64,000 nt of DNA from Vulcanisaeta thermophila (GTDB lineage: Archaea; Thermoproteota; Thermoprotei; Thermoproteales; Thermocladiaceae): assembly GCF_001748385.1 (NCBI RefSeq), contig NZ_BCLI01000004.1, positions 434,001 through 498,000 on the forward strand, given 5' to 3'. The translations under genes and the position numbers were made by a program. Every line of letters starts with the position of its first letter. Position 1 is the first letter of the stretch. This document shows positions 8,691-17,014 of this stretch, in pieces. A model generated the notes under the pieces. The model made no database searches. It was not told the origin of the DNA and saw only the letters and a list, made by a program, of their open reading frames with translations.

Positions 8691-10550
8691 GTGGGCTTTG
8701 AGTCATTGATCAGGAAGTACTTCCCGTATGGAGAGTTCCGTAGGTGGCAGTGGGAGATAGCCAGGACTATATATGAGGCATTAAGCACTGGTAGGGTGGC
8801 CCTTATAGAGGCGCCCACTGGGGTTGGGAAAACAGCCAGCGCATTAGCCGCAGCCCTGGCATACTCCGAGGAGTCTAGCAGCAAGGTTCTATTCCTAATA
8901 AAGACTAAGAACGAGGCCCAGGCACCCATTAGGGAACTCAGTAAACTTAGGGAGAGGGGTTTGGACGTGGACTACGTCATCATTAGGAACAGGCCTGACA
9001 TGTGCTGCATAGCCAGCAGTAAAAAACTGCCCTATGAGGAGTTCCTTGAGGAGTGCAGGTTACTGAGGAGCAGGGGTGAGTGCGAGTACTACATTAACTC
9101 CAGGAAGGCAAACCTAAACAACGTCATGAGGATTGTACTGGATAACACGGGCAACGCCACATCCTACACGAAAACCCTATGCTCAATGGCGCTCTGCCCC
9201 TACGAGGCATCCAGGGAGTACCTACGCAATTCCAGGGTGGGCATAATGACGTATTACTACGTATTCAGCATGAACAAGCCAGAATCGGTTAATGTGGACC
9301 TGGGGAATTCCGTATTAATCATTGACGAGGCTCATAACCTGCCCGACTCCATAAGCTCCCTAAACTCCACCTCCCTATCACTAATCTCGATCAACGCTTC
9401 GATAGCGGAGGTTAAGAAGTTCGTGGATGACGATGAACTGAAGGCAAGAACCCTCAGGATACTCAAGGGCCTTCAGACATACATGACGAAGGTAAGCGAG
9501 GTTCTTGAGAGTGAGACCATGGTATCCCTAGAGCTGGGTGATGTGCTTCAATTCTTCGAGGACTTCCAGGCAGTGGTGGATTCGTACTATGAGATAATTA
9601 GGAAGAAGAGGATGGGTGGTGTCACCATACCATACACACCCCTATCCAGGGTTATGGAGTTCCACAGGGCATTGCTGAGCAAGGTTGGGGGCTTTGGGAT
9701 ATTCCTCGTTAGGGATGAGCAGGGGGTTTCGCTAACGTACAAGTGCATTGATCCCTCAATAATAAGCGGGCCCATTCTCAATAAGGTGGGTGGCGCCGTT
9801 CTAATGAGTGGCACATTACCCCCAAGGGACTACATAGTGAGTATGCTTGGGATTACCAGGGATGTGGAGGAGTTTAGGGTTGGTTTTAGGGATTACGTGA
9901 GTTCCGAGAATTACGAGATTTACGTACTAGACACAGTAACCACGAGGTACGTAGAGAGGGATGAGGAAGAGTTTTCGAACATAGCCAATGCGCTGGCCCA
10001 GGTATACATGAATTACAATCTTAACAAGGCAATACTGGCAATCTTCCCATCATACGCAGTGCTAAAGTCCGTTAGGAAGTACCTACCTCCCGGCATTAAT
10101 TATGTAATGGAGTTGGGAACCACGTCAATAGACGAGGTACTTAGTAAGCTCAGGGATTCTAAGAAGATCCTCATAATGGCTGTTGCCGGTGGTAAGCTTG
10201 TGGAGGGTGTGGAGTATAGGCTGGGTAATGAGAACCTCCTGGGCATGGTCATAATCGTGGGGGTCCCATACCCAGAACCCAGTGATTACCTGGACTCGGT
10301 AATGGAGATACTGGCCGCCAGGCTTAATGATAGGAGGATGGCTTGGGAACTTACCTACCAATGGCCAGCCATTGTACGTATTAAGCAGGCCGTGGGTAGG
10401 GCGTTTAGGTCTGAGAGTGATAGGGCCATAATAATATTAATGGATAGGAGGTTTAGGGATGCGAGGCTTTATAAAATATTCAACGAGTACTTCGGCAAAT
10501 ACAACATAATAAGTGACCTAAATTCATTAATCAACAGGATAAGGTTCTAG
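8691..10550 (+). CDS. xpd: XPD/Rad3-family Fe-S DNA helicase
   Basis: Superfamily 2 DNA helicase of the XPD/Rad3 type (5'-3' unwinding, DNA repair). Walker A is EAPTGVGKTAS, Walker B is LIIDEAHNLPD (DEAH), and motif VI is KQAVGRAFRS. Four cysteines between motifs Ia and II (CCIAS, EECRLL, ECEYY, TLCSMALCPYEAS) fit the 4Fe-4S domain. The start is placed at GTG 8691 because a TATA-like GTTTTTAAGC (8659-8668) lies 27 nt before it; the longer frame from ATG 8655 overlaps this element. The protein would then begin with GFESLIRKYFPYGEFRRWQ, matching the family N-terminus. The end overlaps the convergent Pro-rich gene by 4 nt. Confidence 0.9.
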   Translation: MGFESLIRKYFPYGEFRRWQWEIARTIYEALSTGRVALIEAPTGVGKTASALAAALAYSEESSSKVLFLIKTKNEAQAPIRELSKLRERGLDVDYVIIRNRPDMCCIASSKKLPYEEFLEECRLLRSRGECEYYINSRKANLNNVMRIVLDNTGNATSYTKTLCSMALCPYEASREYLRNSRVGIMTYYYVFSMNKPESVNVDLGNSVLIIDEAHNLPDSISSLNSTSLSLISINASIAEVKKFVDDDELKARTLRILKGLQTYMTKVSEVLESETMVSLELGDVLQFFEDFQAVVDSYYEIIRKKRMGGVTIPYTPLSRVMEFHRALLSKVGGFGIFLVRDEQGVSLTYKCIDPSIISGPILNKVGGAVLMSGTLPPRDYIVSMLGITRDVEEFRVGFRDYVSSENYEIYVLDTVTTRYVERDEEEFSNIANALAQVYMNYNLNKAILAIFPSYAVLKSVRKYLPPGINYVMELGTTSIDEVLSKLRDSKKILIMAVAGGKLVEGVEYRLGNENLLGMVIIVGVPYPEPSDYLDSVMEILAARLNDRRMAWELTYQWPAIVRIKQAVGRAFRSESDRAIIILMDRRFRDARLYKIFNEYFGKYNIISDLNSLINRIRF

Positions 10551-11263
10551 CCACTCTCACCCTCCTCACTCTCCTCCTCACCGGCCTCCTCCTGAGGCTT
10601 TGGTTGAGGTGCCTGCTGCGGTGGTTGTGCGGCACGCCCAGCCTCTGAAGGCTGCTGTGGTGATTGTGGCGGTGGTGGGGGTTGTGGGGGTATGTACTGT
10701 GGCGGTGATTGCGGTGGCAAGTATCTTGGTCCATACAGTGTCTGTGGCGGCGGTGGTGATGGTGGTGCCTGGGTTGATGGTTGTGGCCTTGCGTACCTAG
10801 TTATGTAATTAATTATGCTATCCTGGTTCACATTTAATTGGTACATGACCACGAAAGCCACTATTAATGATGCTGCCAGGGCTATTAATGATGCCATGAA
10901 TACCAGTGGGAAGTAGGGCATGTAGACGTCGCTTGATGATGGGAAGAGCACTATAGCCGTGACCATGGTTACAATGGCTATTAGGGCTAGGGGTACACCG
11001 ACGTAAAGCGCGATCTTACTAGGGCTTAGTGTCACTTCTCTAATCCTTGGCTGCGGTGGGTTTTGCGAGGGCTGTGTTGGTTGTTGCTGTGGTGGGGGTG
11101 GTGGATATTGTGGGTATCTTGGCCCGTACGGTGGTTGTGCGTAAGGTGGGGGTTGTGGGGGTATGTACTGCGGTGGTGGGGGTGGTGGGTATCGTGGAGG
11201 TGGTGCCCTATAAGGTGAGTATTGCCTTGCTCCCTGCTTCTCCTCGGGCTTCCTTTCGCTCAT
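10547..11263 (-). CDS. Proline/glutamine-rich two-helix membrane protein
   Basis: No known family recognised. The 238-aa protein has two low-complexity arms of Pro, Gln, Tyr and Ser (repeats such as PPQYIPPQPPP in both arms) flanking about 90 ordinary residues with two membrane helices (IALYVGVPLALIAIVTMV and a second around FMASLIALAASLIVAFVV). The C-terminus is acidic (EEAGEEESEEGESG). The start at ATG 11263 avoids overlap with topA and fits a TATA box near 11288-11299; an upstream in-frame extension crosses the topA start and is unlikely. The repetition of the same motif on both sides of a hairpin-like membrane unit suggests a surface or scaffold role, but this is inference. Confidence 0.6.
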   Translation of the reverse strand: MSERKPEEKQGARQYSPYRAPPPRYPPPPPPQYIPPQPPPYAQPPYGPRYPQYPPPPPQQQPTQPSQNPPQPRIREVTLSPSKIALYVGVPLALIAIVTMVTAIVLFPSSSDVYMPYFPLVFMASLIALAASLIVAFVVMYQLNVNQDSIINYITRYARPQPSTQAPPSPPPPQTLYGPRYLPPQSPPQYIPPQPPPPPQSPQQPSEAGRAAQPPQQAPQPKPQEEAGEEESEEGESG

Positions 11264-11330
11264 ATAAATACTACCCCCTAATGCAGTGATTAATTTATAA
11301 ATGTTTTTGTAACAATCATTCCCAGTATCA

Positions 11331-13169
11331 ATGGCAATCGATGTATTGGTCGTTGCGGAGAAGGACTCCGTGGCTAGGGCCATAGCCCATTACCTGGCAC
11401 AGGGAGTTGTTAATAGGAGGCTTATTTACGGTGTTAAGACATACTGGTTCATGAGGAATGGAGCTCAATGGGTTAGTATTGGTTTGAGGGGTCATGTTAT
11501 GAATATGGACTTCCCAGTGGAGTTGAATCAATGGCATTCCGTGGAGCCTGGCAAACTTCTTGATGTAGAGCCCATTCTGGTGATTAGGGAGGAGAATGTG
11601 AATTATGCCAGGGCATTGATGAAGTTAGCCTCAGGGGTGAAAACGGTGATACTTGCCCTGGACGCGGATTCCGAGGGTGAGGCCATAGCCTATGAGGCCC
11701 TGTTCATAATAAAGAATGTGAACCCCAGGGCAACCTTTAAGAGGGCGTTATTCTCGGCTGTGACAAAGCAGGAAATAACCAGGGCATTTAATGACCTGAG
11801 GGAATTAAACCCAGGATTGGCAAAGAGAGTCTTCACTAGGATGGCACTGGACTTAACACTGGGTGCCGTGTTCACGAGGGCATTAACGCTGAGTGTGGAG
11901 AGGCTCGATAGGAACGTACTCCCTAGGGGCAGCTTTCTAAGTTATGGCCCATGCCAGACGCCAGTCCTTAACCTGGTGGTTCAAAGGGCCCTGGAGAGGG
12001 AGAACTTTAAGCCCGAGAAGTACTACGTGGTGTTAATTGAGGTTCGTAAGGGTGGGAATAGCGTTCAATTAACCCTAAACCAGGAAATTAAGGATAAGGC
12101 TACGGCACAGTCCATCGTTAATTCCGTGAGGTCCGAGGGAAAGGGCGTGGTGACCAAGGCCTTGTATAGGGAGGGGACCCTGGATCCACCGGTACCGTTA
12201 GACACCATAGAGCTTGAGAGGAGGGCCAGTAGGTTCTTTAATATTAGGTCCAAGGCCGCCCTGGACATTGCGGAGGAGCTCTATAGGCATGGCTTAATTT
12301 CATACCCAAGGACTGAGACCACGATATACCCACAATCGCTTGATCTTAAGGGTGTCCTTAATGACCTGTTAGGTAGTGATTATGGGGATTACGTTAGGCA
12401 GTTATTGAGTAAGCCTTTGAAGCCCACGAGGGGTGACTCAGACGATGGCGCACACCCACCCATATACCCCACCTCAGGAGCCACCAAGGAGAAGGTACTT
12501 AGGCTATTCAAGAATGAGAGGTACTGGAGAATATACGACCTGGTGGTTAGGCACTTCCTGGCAACCCTAAGCCCACCAGCCACTGTGGAGAGGCAGGAGT
12601 TGAGTGTTAGGGTTGGTAAGTATGAGTTCAGAACCAATGGGTTAAAGATAGTAAACCCCGGTTATCTCATCATCTACCCATTCGAAAAACCCAGCGAGAG
12701 GGTTTTACCAAGATTCTCACAGGGCGAGGAGGTAATCATTTCCAGAGCTTGGCTTGAGGAGAAGGAGACGGAGCCGCCACCGTACCTATCCGAGTCGGAG
12801 CTCCTTAGGCTCATGAAGAAGTACGGTATTGGAACCGACGCGACAATGCAGGATCACATACACACGAACATAGTGAGGGGGTACTTCAGGGTGCGTAATA
12901 AACAATGCATACCCACACCACTGGGTAAAGCCGTCATTGGCATACTGAGCAGCGTGGGCAAGGAATTAATAGACCCCTGGTTCAGAGCGAGAATGGAGAA
13001 GTCACTCATGGAAATAACAAGAGGTCACCTAAAGCCCGAGGATGTATTGATAACTTTTAAGAATAAGGCCCGCAATATATATAAGGAATTCATGGCTAAT
13101 AATAAGAGCATCGGAGAATCATTAATCAAGGCCCTAAAGGATAGCCTGGGTAAGGGTAAGGGGGCTTAG
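11331..13169 (+). CDS. topA: DNA topoisomerase type IA
   Basis: Relaxes negatively supercoiled DNA by single-strand passage. The 612-aa protein has an N-terminal TOPRIM domain (LVVAEKDSVARAIA with catalytic Glu; ALDADSEGEAIAYE with the DxD-type acidic pair), the family block SYGPCQTPVLNLVV, and the active-site tyrosine in GLISYPRTETTIYP near residue 325. DDGAHPPIYPT and KYGIGTDATMQDHI follow as in archaeal Topo I/III-like enzymes. No C-terminal zinc fingers are present. It is convergent with the HEPN-like gene, overlapping 4 nt. Confidence 0.93.
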   Translation: MAIDVLVVAEKDSVARAIAHYLAQGVVNRRLIYGVKTYWFMRNGAQWVSIGLRGHVMNMDFPVELNQWHSVEPGKLLDVEPILVIREENVNYARALMKLASGVKTVILALDADSEGEAIAYEALFIIKNVNPRATFKRALFSAVTKQEITRAFNDLRELNPGLAKRVFTRMALDLTLGAVFTRALTLSVERLDRNVLPRGSFLSYGPCQTPVLNLVVQRALERENFKPEKYYVVLIEVRKGGNSVQLTLNQEIKDKATAQSIVNSVRSEGKGVVTKALYREGTLDPPVPLDTIELERRASRFFNIRSKAALDIAEELYRHGLISYPRTETTIYPQSLDLKGVLNDLLGSDYGDYVRQLLSKPLKPTRGDSDDGAHPPIYPTSGATKEKVLRLFKNERYWRIYDLVVRHFLATLSPPATVERQELSVRVGKYEFRTNGLKIVNPGYLIIYPFEKPSERVLPRFSQGEEVIISRAWLEEKETEPPPYLSESELLRLMKKYGIGTDATMQDHIHTNIVRGYFRVRNKQCIPTPLGKAVIGILSSVGKELIDPWFRARMEKSLMEITRGHLKPEDVLITFKNKARNIYKEFMANNKSIGESLIKALKDSLGKGKGA

Positions 13170-13537
13170 GGACCTAGGTGCGGTACATTATGGGTGACCA
13201 TAAAGAGTGCAGTATTAACTAGGTTCCTCATATTGTCAATCTCCCGCATCACAAGCTCATGATCACAAGTCATGCCTAAGCACCTCGTTAGTAAGTCCCT
13301 ATACCTCCTAATCTCGTTACTAAACTGGTGCAAGTTCAGGGACTCAAGAACCTCCACAAGATCCGCACCCCTTATGTAAATACCCCTAGACATAAGCACA
13401 CTCTGCACCGCCCTTTCCAATGCACTCAAGCCGAGCATTAACGTCTCAATACCATCCCCACCTGACATGGCCTTACTCCATGCCTCGGCGAGTATGGATT
13501 TAGCCATATTTATGTGCTCTATAGGTTCCCGGGACAC
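13166..13537 (-). CDS. Small helical protein, HEPN-like
   Basis: A 123-aa all-helical protein. The segment LGLSALERAVQSVLMSRGI followed by a spacer and DLVEVLESL resembles HEPN domains (ALExAhxAhLxxxGh...hxxLhxxh), but the RxxxxH motif of HEPN ribonucleases is not evident near the end (MRNLVNTALF). It may be a HEPN half of a nucleotidyltransferase pair or unrelated; no MNT partner is adjacent. The start is GTG 13537; Met at 13507 is an alternative. The upstream 238 nt is A/T-rich and carries two perfect inverted repeats. Confidence 0.45.
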   Translation of the reverse strand: MSREPIEHINMAKSILAEAWSKAMSGGDGIETLMLGLSALERAVQSVLMSRGIYIRGADLVEVLESLNLHQFSNEIRRYRDLLTRCLGMTCDHELVMREIDNMRNLVNTALFMVTHNVPHLGP

Positions 13538-13623
13538 GGAAAAATACTATATTTACCCTATTTTTAAAGATACCTTCGTATATTTATATTATTAATAATC
13601 AATGAACGGCATAAACATAACCC

Positions 13624-13640
13624 ATGTAAATCATTTACAT
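13624..13640. repeat. Perfect inverted repeat, 8 bp arms
   Basis: ATGTAAAT-C-ATTTACAT in the A/T-rich stretch between the TenA-like and HEPN-like genes. It may be a regulator site; it is about 90 nt upstream of the HEPN-like start. The hexamer TTACAT/ATGTAA recurs in the operator-like palindrome at 21435. Confidence 0.5.
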
Positions 13641-13665
13641 AGGCACGGTAGCACTATTTTACGTT

Positions 13666-13683
13666 TTTACAGGGTGCTGTAAA
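13666..13683. repeat. Perfect inverted repeat, 7 bp arms
   Basis: TTTACAG-GGTG-CTGTAAA, 26 nt after the previous palindrome and in the same intergenic region. It could be a hairpin 3' of the upstream TenA-like gene or a protein-binding site. Confidence 0.45.
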
Positions 13684-13775
13684 TATTATTTAGCTACCAA
13701 TGCACGTGTTAATAGAAAATTCATCATAAATACTCGTGAATTGTTTAATAATGTTTAGTCAGCTCATAATGGGAC

Positions 13776-14432
13776 TTACCTTAGGGAGTAAATGGAGTCC
13801 CAGAACATTTTTTCATATGCCTGCACCACCCTGGCCATACTCCTCATTCTCTTAACCCTTACATTATCCGTTAGGCAACTGCTTATTACGCTTAATGTCT
13901 CGCCCTCCAGCTCATCAAAGGGCCCTTTAAATGCGTCAAAGAAACCAGTTTCCTTAATACCGTACTTACTACTCAACGCTCTACCAAGCCTATACACCAC
14001 GTTCCCCCAAACGGGTATGTTCACTATTAATACAAATGCGAATTCACAGGGCTCCGCATAATTAGCGAGCCAGGACAGGTAGTGCGTGTAGGCAATGGCC
14101 TCTGGGGCTACGTTAACCGTAACTGGATCGTCTTCGGTAATCCCCAATTCCCTCATTAGCTTCCTTAATTCAAGGAGGGCTCCGTAGTCTCCGTCCAGGA
14201 ATTTCTTCATAAGTATTAATTCCTGCATATTCTTAGCCCTACTCATGGCTATGGCTATAGACCTGAGGTCATGATTCACGATGTACCACTGATTTACGAC
14301 AAAGGCTCTTATAGCGTTCATACTCAACGTTCCGTTCTCGGCGTCCCTAATCAGTGGGTGGTTTATTATTGAGTTATTCAAGGGTTCCAATTCACCCCTT
14401 ACGTTATTCAGGAATTCCCTCGCATCCATCAC
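13776..14432 (-). CDS. TenA-family protein without the catalytic Cys (TenA_E-like)
   Basis: A 218-aa member of the TenA/PqqC helical fold. Family traits: NHPLIRDAENGTLS, VNQWYIVNHDLRSIA, ending in YEKMFWDSIYSL. Thiaminase II-type TenA proteins carry an active Cys in a block like LLPCYWxY; here the matching segment reads VLIVNIPVWGNVVY, with no Cys, as in the group often called TenA_E. Its role in thiamine salvage is therefore uncertain; PqqC-like chemistry is another option. It is divergent from a Cys-containing TenA, with an 11-bp inverted repeat between the two promoters. Its TATA box is ACTTAAATAAAA (about 14450-14461). Confidence 0.75.
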   Translation of the reverse strand: MMDAREFLNNVRGELEPLNNSIINHPLIRDAENGTLSMNAIRAFVVNQWYIVNHDLRSIAIAMSRAKNMQELILMKKFLDGDYGALLELRKLMRELGITEDDPVTVNVAPEAIAYTHYLSWLANYAEPCEFAFVLIVNIPVWGNVVYRLGRALSSKYGIKETGFFDAFKGPFDELEGETLSVISSCLTDNVRVKRMRSMARVVQAYEKMFWDSIYSLR

Positions 14433-14473
14433 TCACTGTGTTTATGCTGTTTTATTTAAGTGTTATTATTTTA

Positions 14474-14503
14474 TAATAAGGATTTAATTGGTAATCCTTA
14501 TTA
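14474..14503. promoter_or_regulatory. 11-bp perfect inverted repeat between divergent tenA promoters
   Basis: TAATAAGGATT (14474-14484) and AATCCTTATTA (14493-14503) with an 8-nt spacer. The right arm overlaps the likely TATA box (CTTATTAA, centre about 14501) of the plus-strand tenA, and the left arm lies about 15 nt from the TATA box of the minus-strand TenA-like gene. This placement is what a shared repressor site would need. Confidence 0.65.
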
Positions 14504-14526
14504 ACAACCCAGTTCCCCACTCATTA

Positions 14527-15192
14527 ATGGGTTTGACTGATGAGTTGAGGGCCAGGGTTTACGATATTTGGAGGGCCATTTTAACGCACCCATTCGTTGT
14601 GGAGTTGTTCAGGGGTACCCTACCCCTTGAGAAGTTTAGGTTCTACGTGATCCAAGACTATAACTACCTAATCACACTTACCAAGTGCCAAGCACTCATT
14701 GCGTCTAAGTTTGATGACCCTGCCCTGATGAGGGAGGTTTTGGAGCTTGCCCTGGCCGACGTGTCCACGGAGCTTGAGAACTACAATAAATTACTGAGCA
14801 GGCTTGGTTTAAGCCTTGAGTATGTAGTTAAGGTGAGGCCCAGCCCCACGAACACGGCCTACATGAACTACCTCCTCTCCACATGCTCCCTGGGTAGTGC
14901 CTGGGAGGGCCTCGTGGCCATACTACCCTGTTACTGGACATACCTAGAAATAGCCCAGTCCCACGTTGATGATTTACGTGGGAACCCTATGGATGTTTAC
15001 CGTGAATGGGCCATGGTTTACCTCAGCAGTGAGTATAGGGGGATTGTTGAGAGGCTTAGGAGGATTATTGATGAGCATGGGGATTACCTGGGCAGGGATT
15101 TTGACAAGCTCCTCTCCATATTTAGGCAGGCCTCGGTTTATGAGTACATGTTCTGGGACATGGCTTATAGGCAGGAGGGCTGGCCTATTTAA
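14527..15192 (+). CDS. tenA: TenA family thiaminase II / aminopyrimidine aminohydrolase
   Basis: A 221-aa TenA protein, which in thiamine salvage hydrolyses aminomethyl-pyrimidine to HMP. The catalytic Cys block ILPCYWTYLEIA is present, as are YVIQDYNYLITLTK near the N-terminus and the C-terminal EYMFWDMAYR with the conserved Glu. The start ATG 14527 is preferred over the TTG at 14488, because the TATA-like CTTATTAA lies 26 nt before 14527. It overlaps the convergent radical SAM-TRAM gene by 8 nt. With YjbQ at 51 kb it is a second thiamine-related family in the window. Confidence 0.88.
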   Translation: MGLTDELRARVYDIWRAILTHPFVVELFRGTLPLEKFRFYVIQDYNYLITLTKCQALIASKFDDPALMREVLELALADVSTELENYNKLLSRLGLSLEYVVKVRPSPTNTAYMNYLLSTCSLGSAWEGLVAILPCYWTYLEIAQSHVDDLRGNPMDVYREWAMVYLSSEYRGIVERLRRIIDEHGDYLGRDFDKLLSIFRQASVYEYMFWDMAYRQEGWPI

Positions 15193-16288
15193 TGATTAAC
15201 TCTCCAATGTATATGTTATGGTCATTCTCAATAACCCTAACCCTAACCGTGCTGTTGATGAGCAACTCCTCGAGTTCGGGCTTGGCTACCACAGTTATTA
15301 CCCTGTCATAAACCACGTCATTCCTGAGGGGCTTAACAACCCCCAGGAACTCACCGCGGATCAGCCCCCTGCTTATAATGTGCACCTTAACCTCCTCATT
15401 AACCTTAAAGGGCCTGGGTAGTTCGGGGGCTTTATGTATGTTCATTTCCTCATTACTCATGGTCAACCTAACGCCTAACTCCACCTCCCACCTCCTCAAC
15501 TCCCTCCAGAACTCACCCCAGGGCATAACCCTAACCTTGACCTTCCTACCCCTCTTATGCGGTATGTACTTCTGAATGAGAACGGGTGGTAACTTACCCA
15601 TGCCCAACCCAGCATTGCGCGCCCACGTTATTAATTCCCTCACATCCTCATCATTAATCCCAGGTAACCACACTGGTGATGCGATCACATTTATTCCCAG
15701 GTCAAGGGCCGTCCTGGCAAGCTCCATCACCCTCTTCACGTCGTACCAGGAAGTCCCGGAGAGATACCTGGCCCTCTCGGGGTTTAGTGTGTCAATGCTT
15801 AGGTTGATCCTATCAAGACCCACGTTCGCTAATTCCCTGAGTTTATCCTCAGTGAGCATATAGAGCCTCGTTTGCATTGAGACCACGGAGACGCCCCTAA
15901 TGGACTTGGCGCCCTTAATCAATTCCGTGAGGTGTGGGTAAACGCCAGGCTCGCCCATCCCGTCAATGTGCACCTCAACGTCATTAACGCCCTTAAACCT
16001 CACCACATCCTCCAGAGCGCCCAATAACGTGCCAGGCTCCACGGTGAACTCGGCCCACCTATTTCTTGACCTGGGCCCTGCATTGACTGAGCAGTAAATG
16101 CATGACAGGGGGCATAGGCTTGTGGGCCTTACTTCAATGACGTTGGTCCCTCGATCAACAATGCCAAAGGCCAGTGTGCCCACCTGAGGCACCTCATCAC
16201 CCACCTTAACCACAACCCTCCTTCTCTCCAACTCCCTCAGTGTTATCCTCCATGCGCTCTCGTTATGCTCCCCCACGGGTAATTCCAA
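15185..16288 (-). CDS. Radical SAM protein with C-terminal TRAM domain (COG2100)
   Basis: A 367-aa archaeal radical SAM protein. The cluster motif is CPLSCIYCSV (CX3CX2C) near residue 58; IDGMGEPGVYPHL and DRINLSIDTLNPERARYLSG are typical core blocks. The last 60 residues (VNEEVKVHIISRGLIRGE... to YIGELII) form a TRAM-like beta-barrel, usually an RNA-binding module as in MiaB and TrmA. An RNA-modifying role is therefore plausible but the substrate is unknown. The start is TTG 16288, with TATA (GTTTAAAATA, centre about 16312) 24 nt before it. The same A/T block also serves the divergent HTH gene. Confidence 0.82.
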   Translation of the reverse strand: MELPVGEHNESAWRITLRELERRRVVVKVGDEVPQVGTLAFGIVDRGTNVIEVRPTSLCPLSCIYCSVNAGPRSRNRWAEFTVEPGTLLGALEDVVRFKGVNDVEVHIDGMGEPGVYPHLTELIKGAKSIRGVSVVSMQTRLYMLTEDKLRELANVGLDRINLSIDTLNPERARYLSGTSWYDVKRVMELARTALDLGINVIASPVWLPGINDEDVRELITWARNAGLGMGKLPPVLIQKYIPHKRGRKVKVRVMPWGEFWRELRRWEVELGVRLTMSNEEMNIHKAPELPRPFKVNEEVKVHIISRGLIRGEFLGVVKPLRNDVVYDRVITVVAKPELEELLINSTVRVRVIENDHNIYIGELIIK

Positions 16289-16338
16289 CTCTTTAAAGAC
16301 ATAGGTATTTTAAACTCTAGTGGGTCAGTTCCCCGAGG

Positions 16339-17013
16339 ATGATTAGGGTAAATGTTGGTAGTGGCGGCATGGAGCTGCTGCGGATAAACACAAAGTCAGT
16401 GGTTATACTGCCCGTTGAGTCCTTCAACACGTTGGTGAGTAATGATATTAGGTTGAAAATAATGAATCTACTGAGTAGGGGCCCCATGACCGTCACCACA
16501 ATAGCCCATGAACTGGGTATGCTGAAGGGCGTTGCGCATAGGCATGTTAAGATCCTCAAGGACAACGGCTGGGTAAGGATACTCACCGAGGAGGAGGTCA
16601 GGGCCCTTGGGCTTAATAGGGAGGCCAATAGGATTTACTATGCGCCATCGGCCATCGTGTTCCTAAGCTATAGGCTTGAGGATGTGGGGCGCACCGTTAG
16701 GATAGTGGTCCCAGCAAGCTACAGCGCCTTCGTGGATCTCCGCGGTGGTAAATTCATACTAATGATGCCATCAGCGACCACGCACTGCGCCTCACAATGC
16801 CCAACGCACGAGCTATGCCTTGACTGGGTTAAGAGGATTGCCAAGCAGTACCACGTGGTTGTGGATAGTGATGATGCTGGTGAGGCCCTGGTGCAATTAT
16901 ACACGCAGTTAGTCCTTAAGGAGTTGAGGATGCAGATGATGAGCAGTGTAATGTCGCTGGAAAGTTCAAAGTTGAACTCCATCTACATAAAGCATGCAAA
17001 ACTGGTCCTTTAA
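16339..17013 (+). CDS. ArsR-like winged-helix regulator with Cys-cluster C-terminal domain
   Basis: Residues 30-100 form a winged helix (RLKIMNLLSRGPMTVTTIAHELGM, then RHVKILKDNGWVRI, YYAPS). The C-terminal half has C150, C154 and C160 in HCASQCPTHELC, followed by a helical segment DWVKRIAKQYHVVV...GEALVQLYTQLVLKEL. The regulator at 51803-52414 has the same arrangement (C139, C142, C148; CPx4C), and the following residues align, so this is one family. A metal, Fe-S or redox ligand set is plausible. The start ATG 16339 has TATA (TATTTTAAAC, about 16305-16314) 26-28 nt upstream. The end is 1 nt from the convergent neighbour. Confidence 0.75.
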   Translation: MIRVNVGSGGMELLRINTKSVVILPVESFNTLVSNDIRLKIMNLLSRGPMTVTTIAHELGMLKGVAHRHVKILKDNGWVRILTEEEVRALGLNREANRIYYAPSAIVFLSYRLEDVGRTVRIVVPASYSAFVDLRGGKFILMMPSATTHCASQCPTHELCLDWVKRIAKQYHVVVDSDDAGEALVQLYTQLVLKELRMQMMSSVMSLESSKLNSIYIKHAKLVL

Positions 17014-17014
17014 C

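Noticed and set aside
10600-11289. Plus-strand Val/Gly-rich frames across the Pro-rich gene
   Set aside because: These are mirror frames of proline codons in the minus-strand gene, with no promoter or family match.
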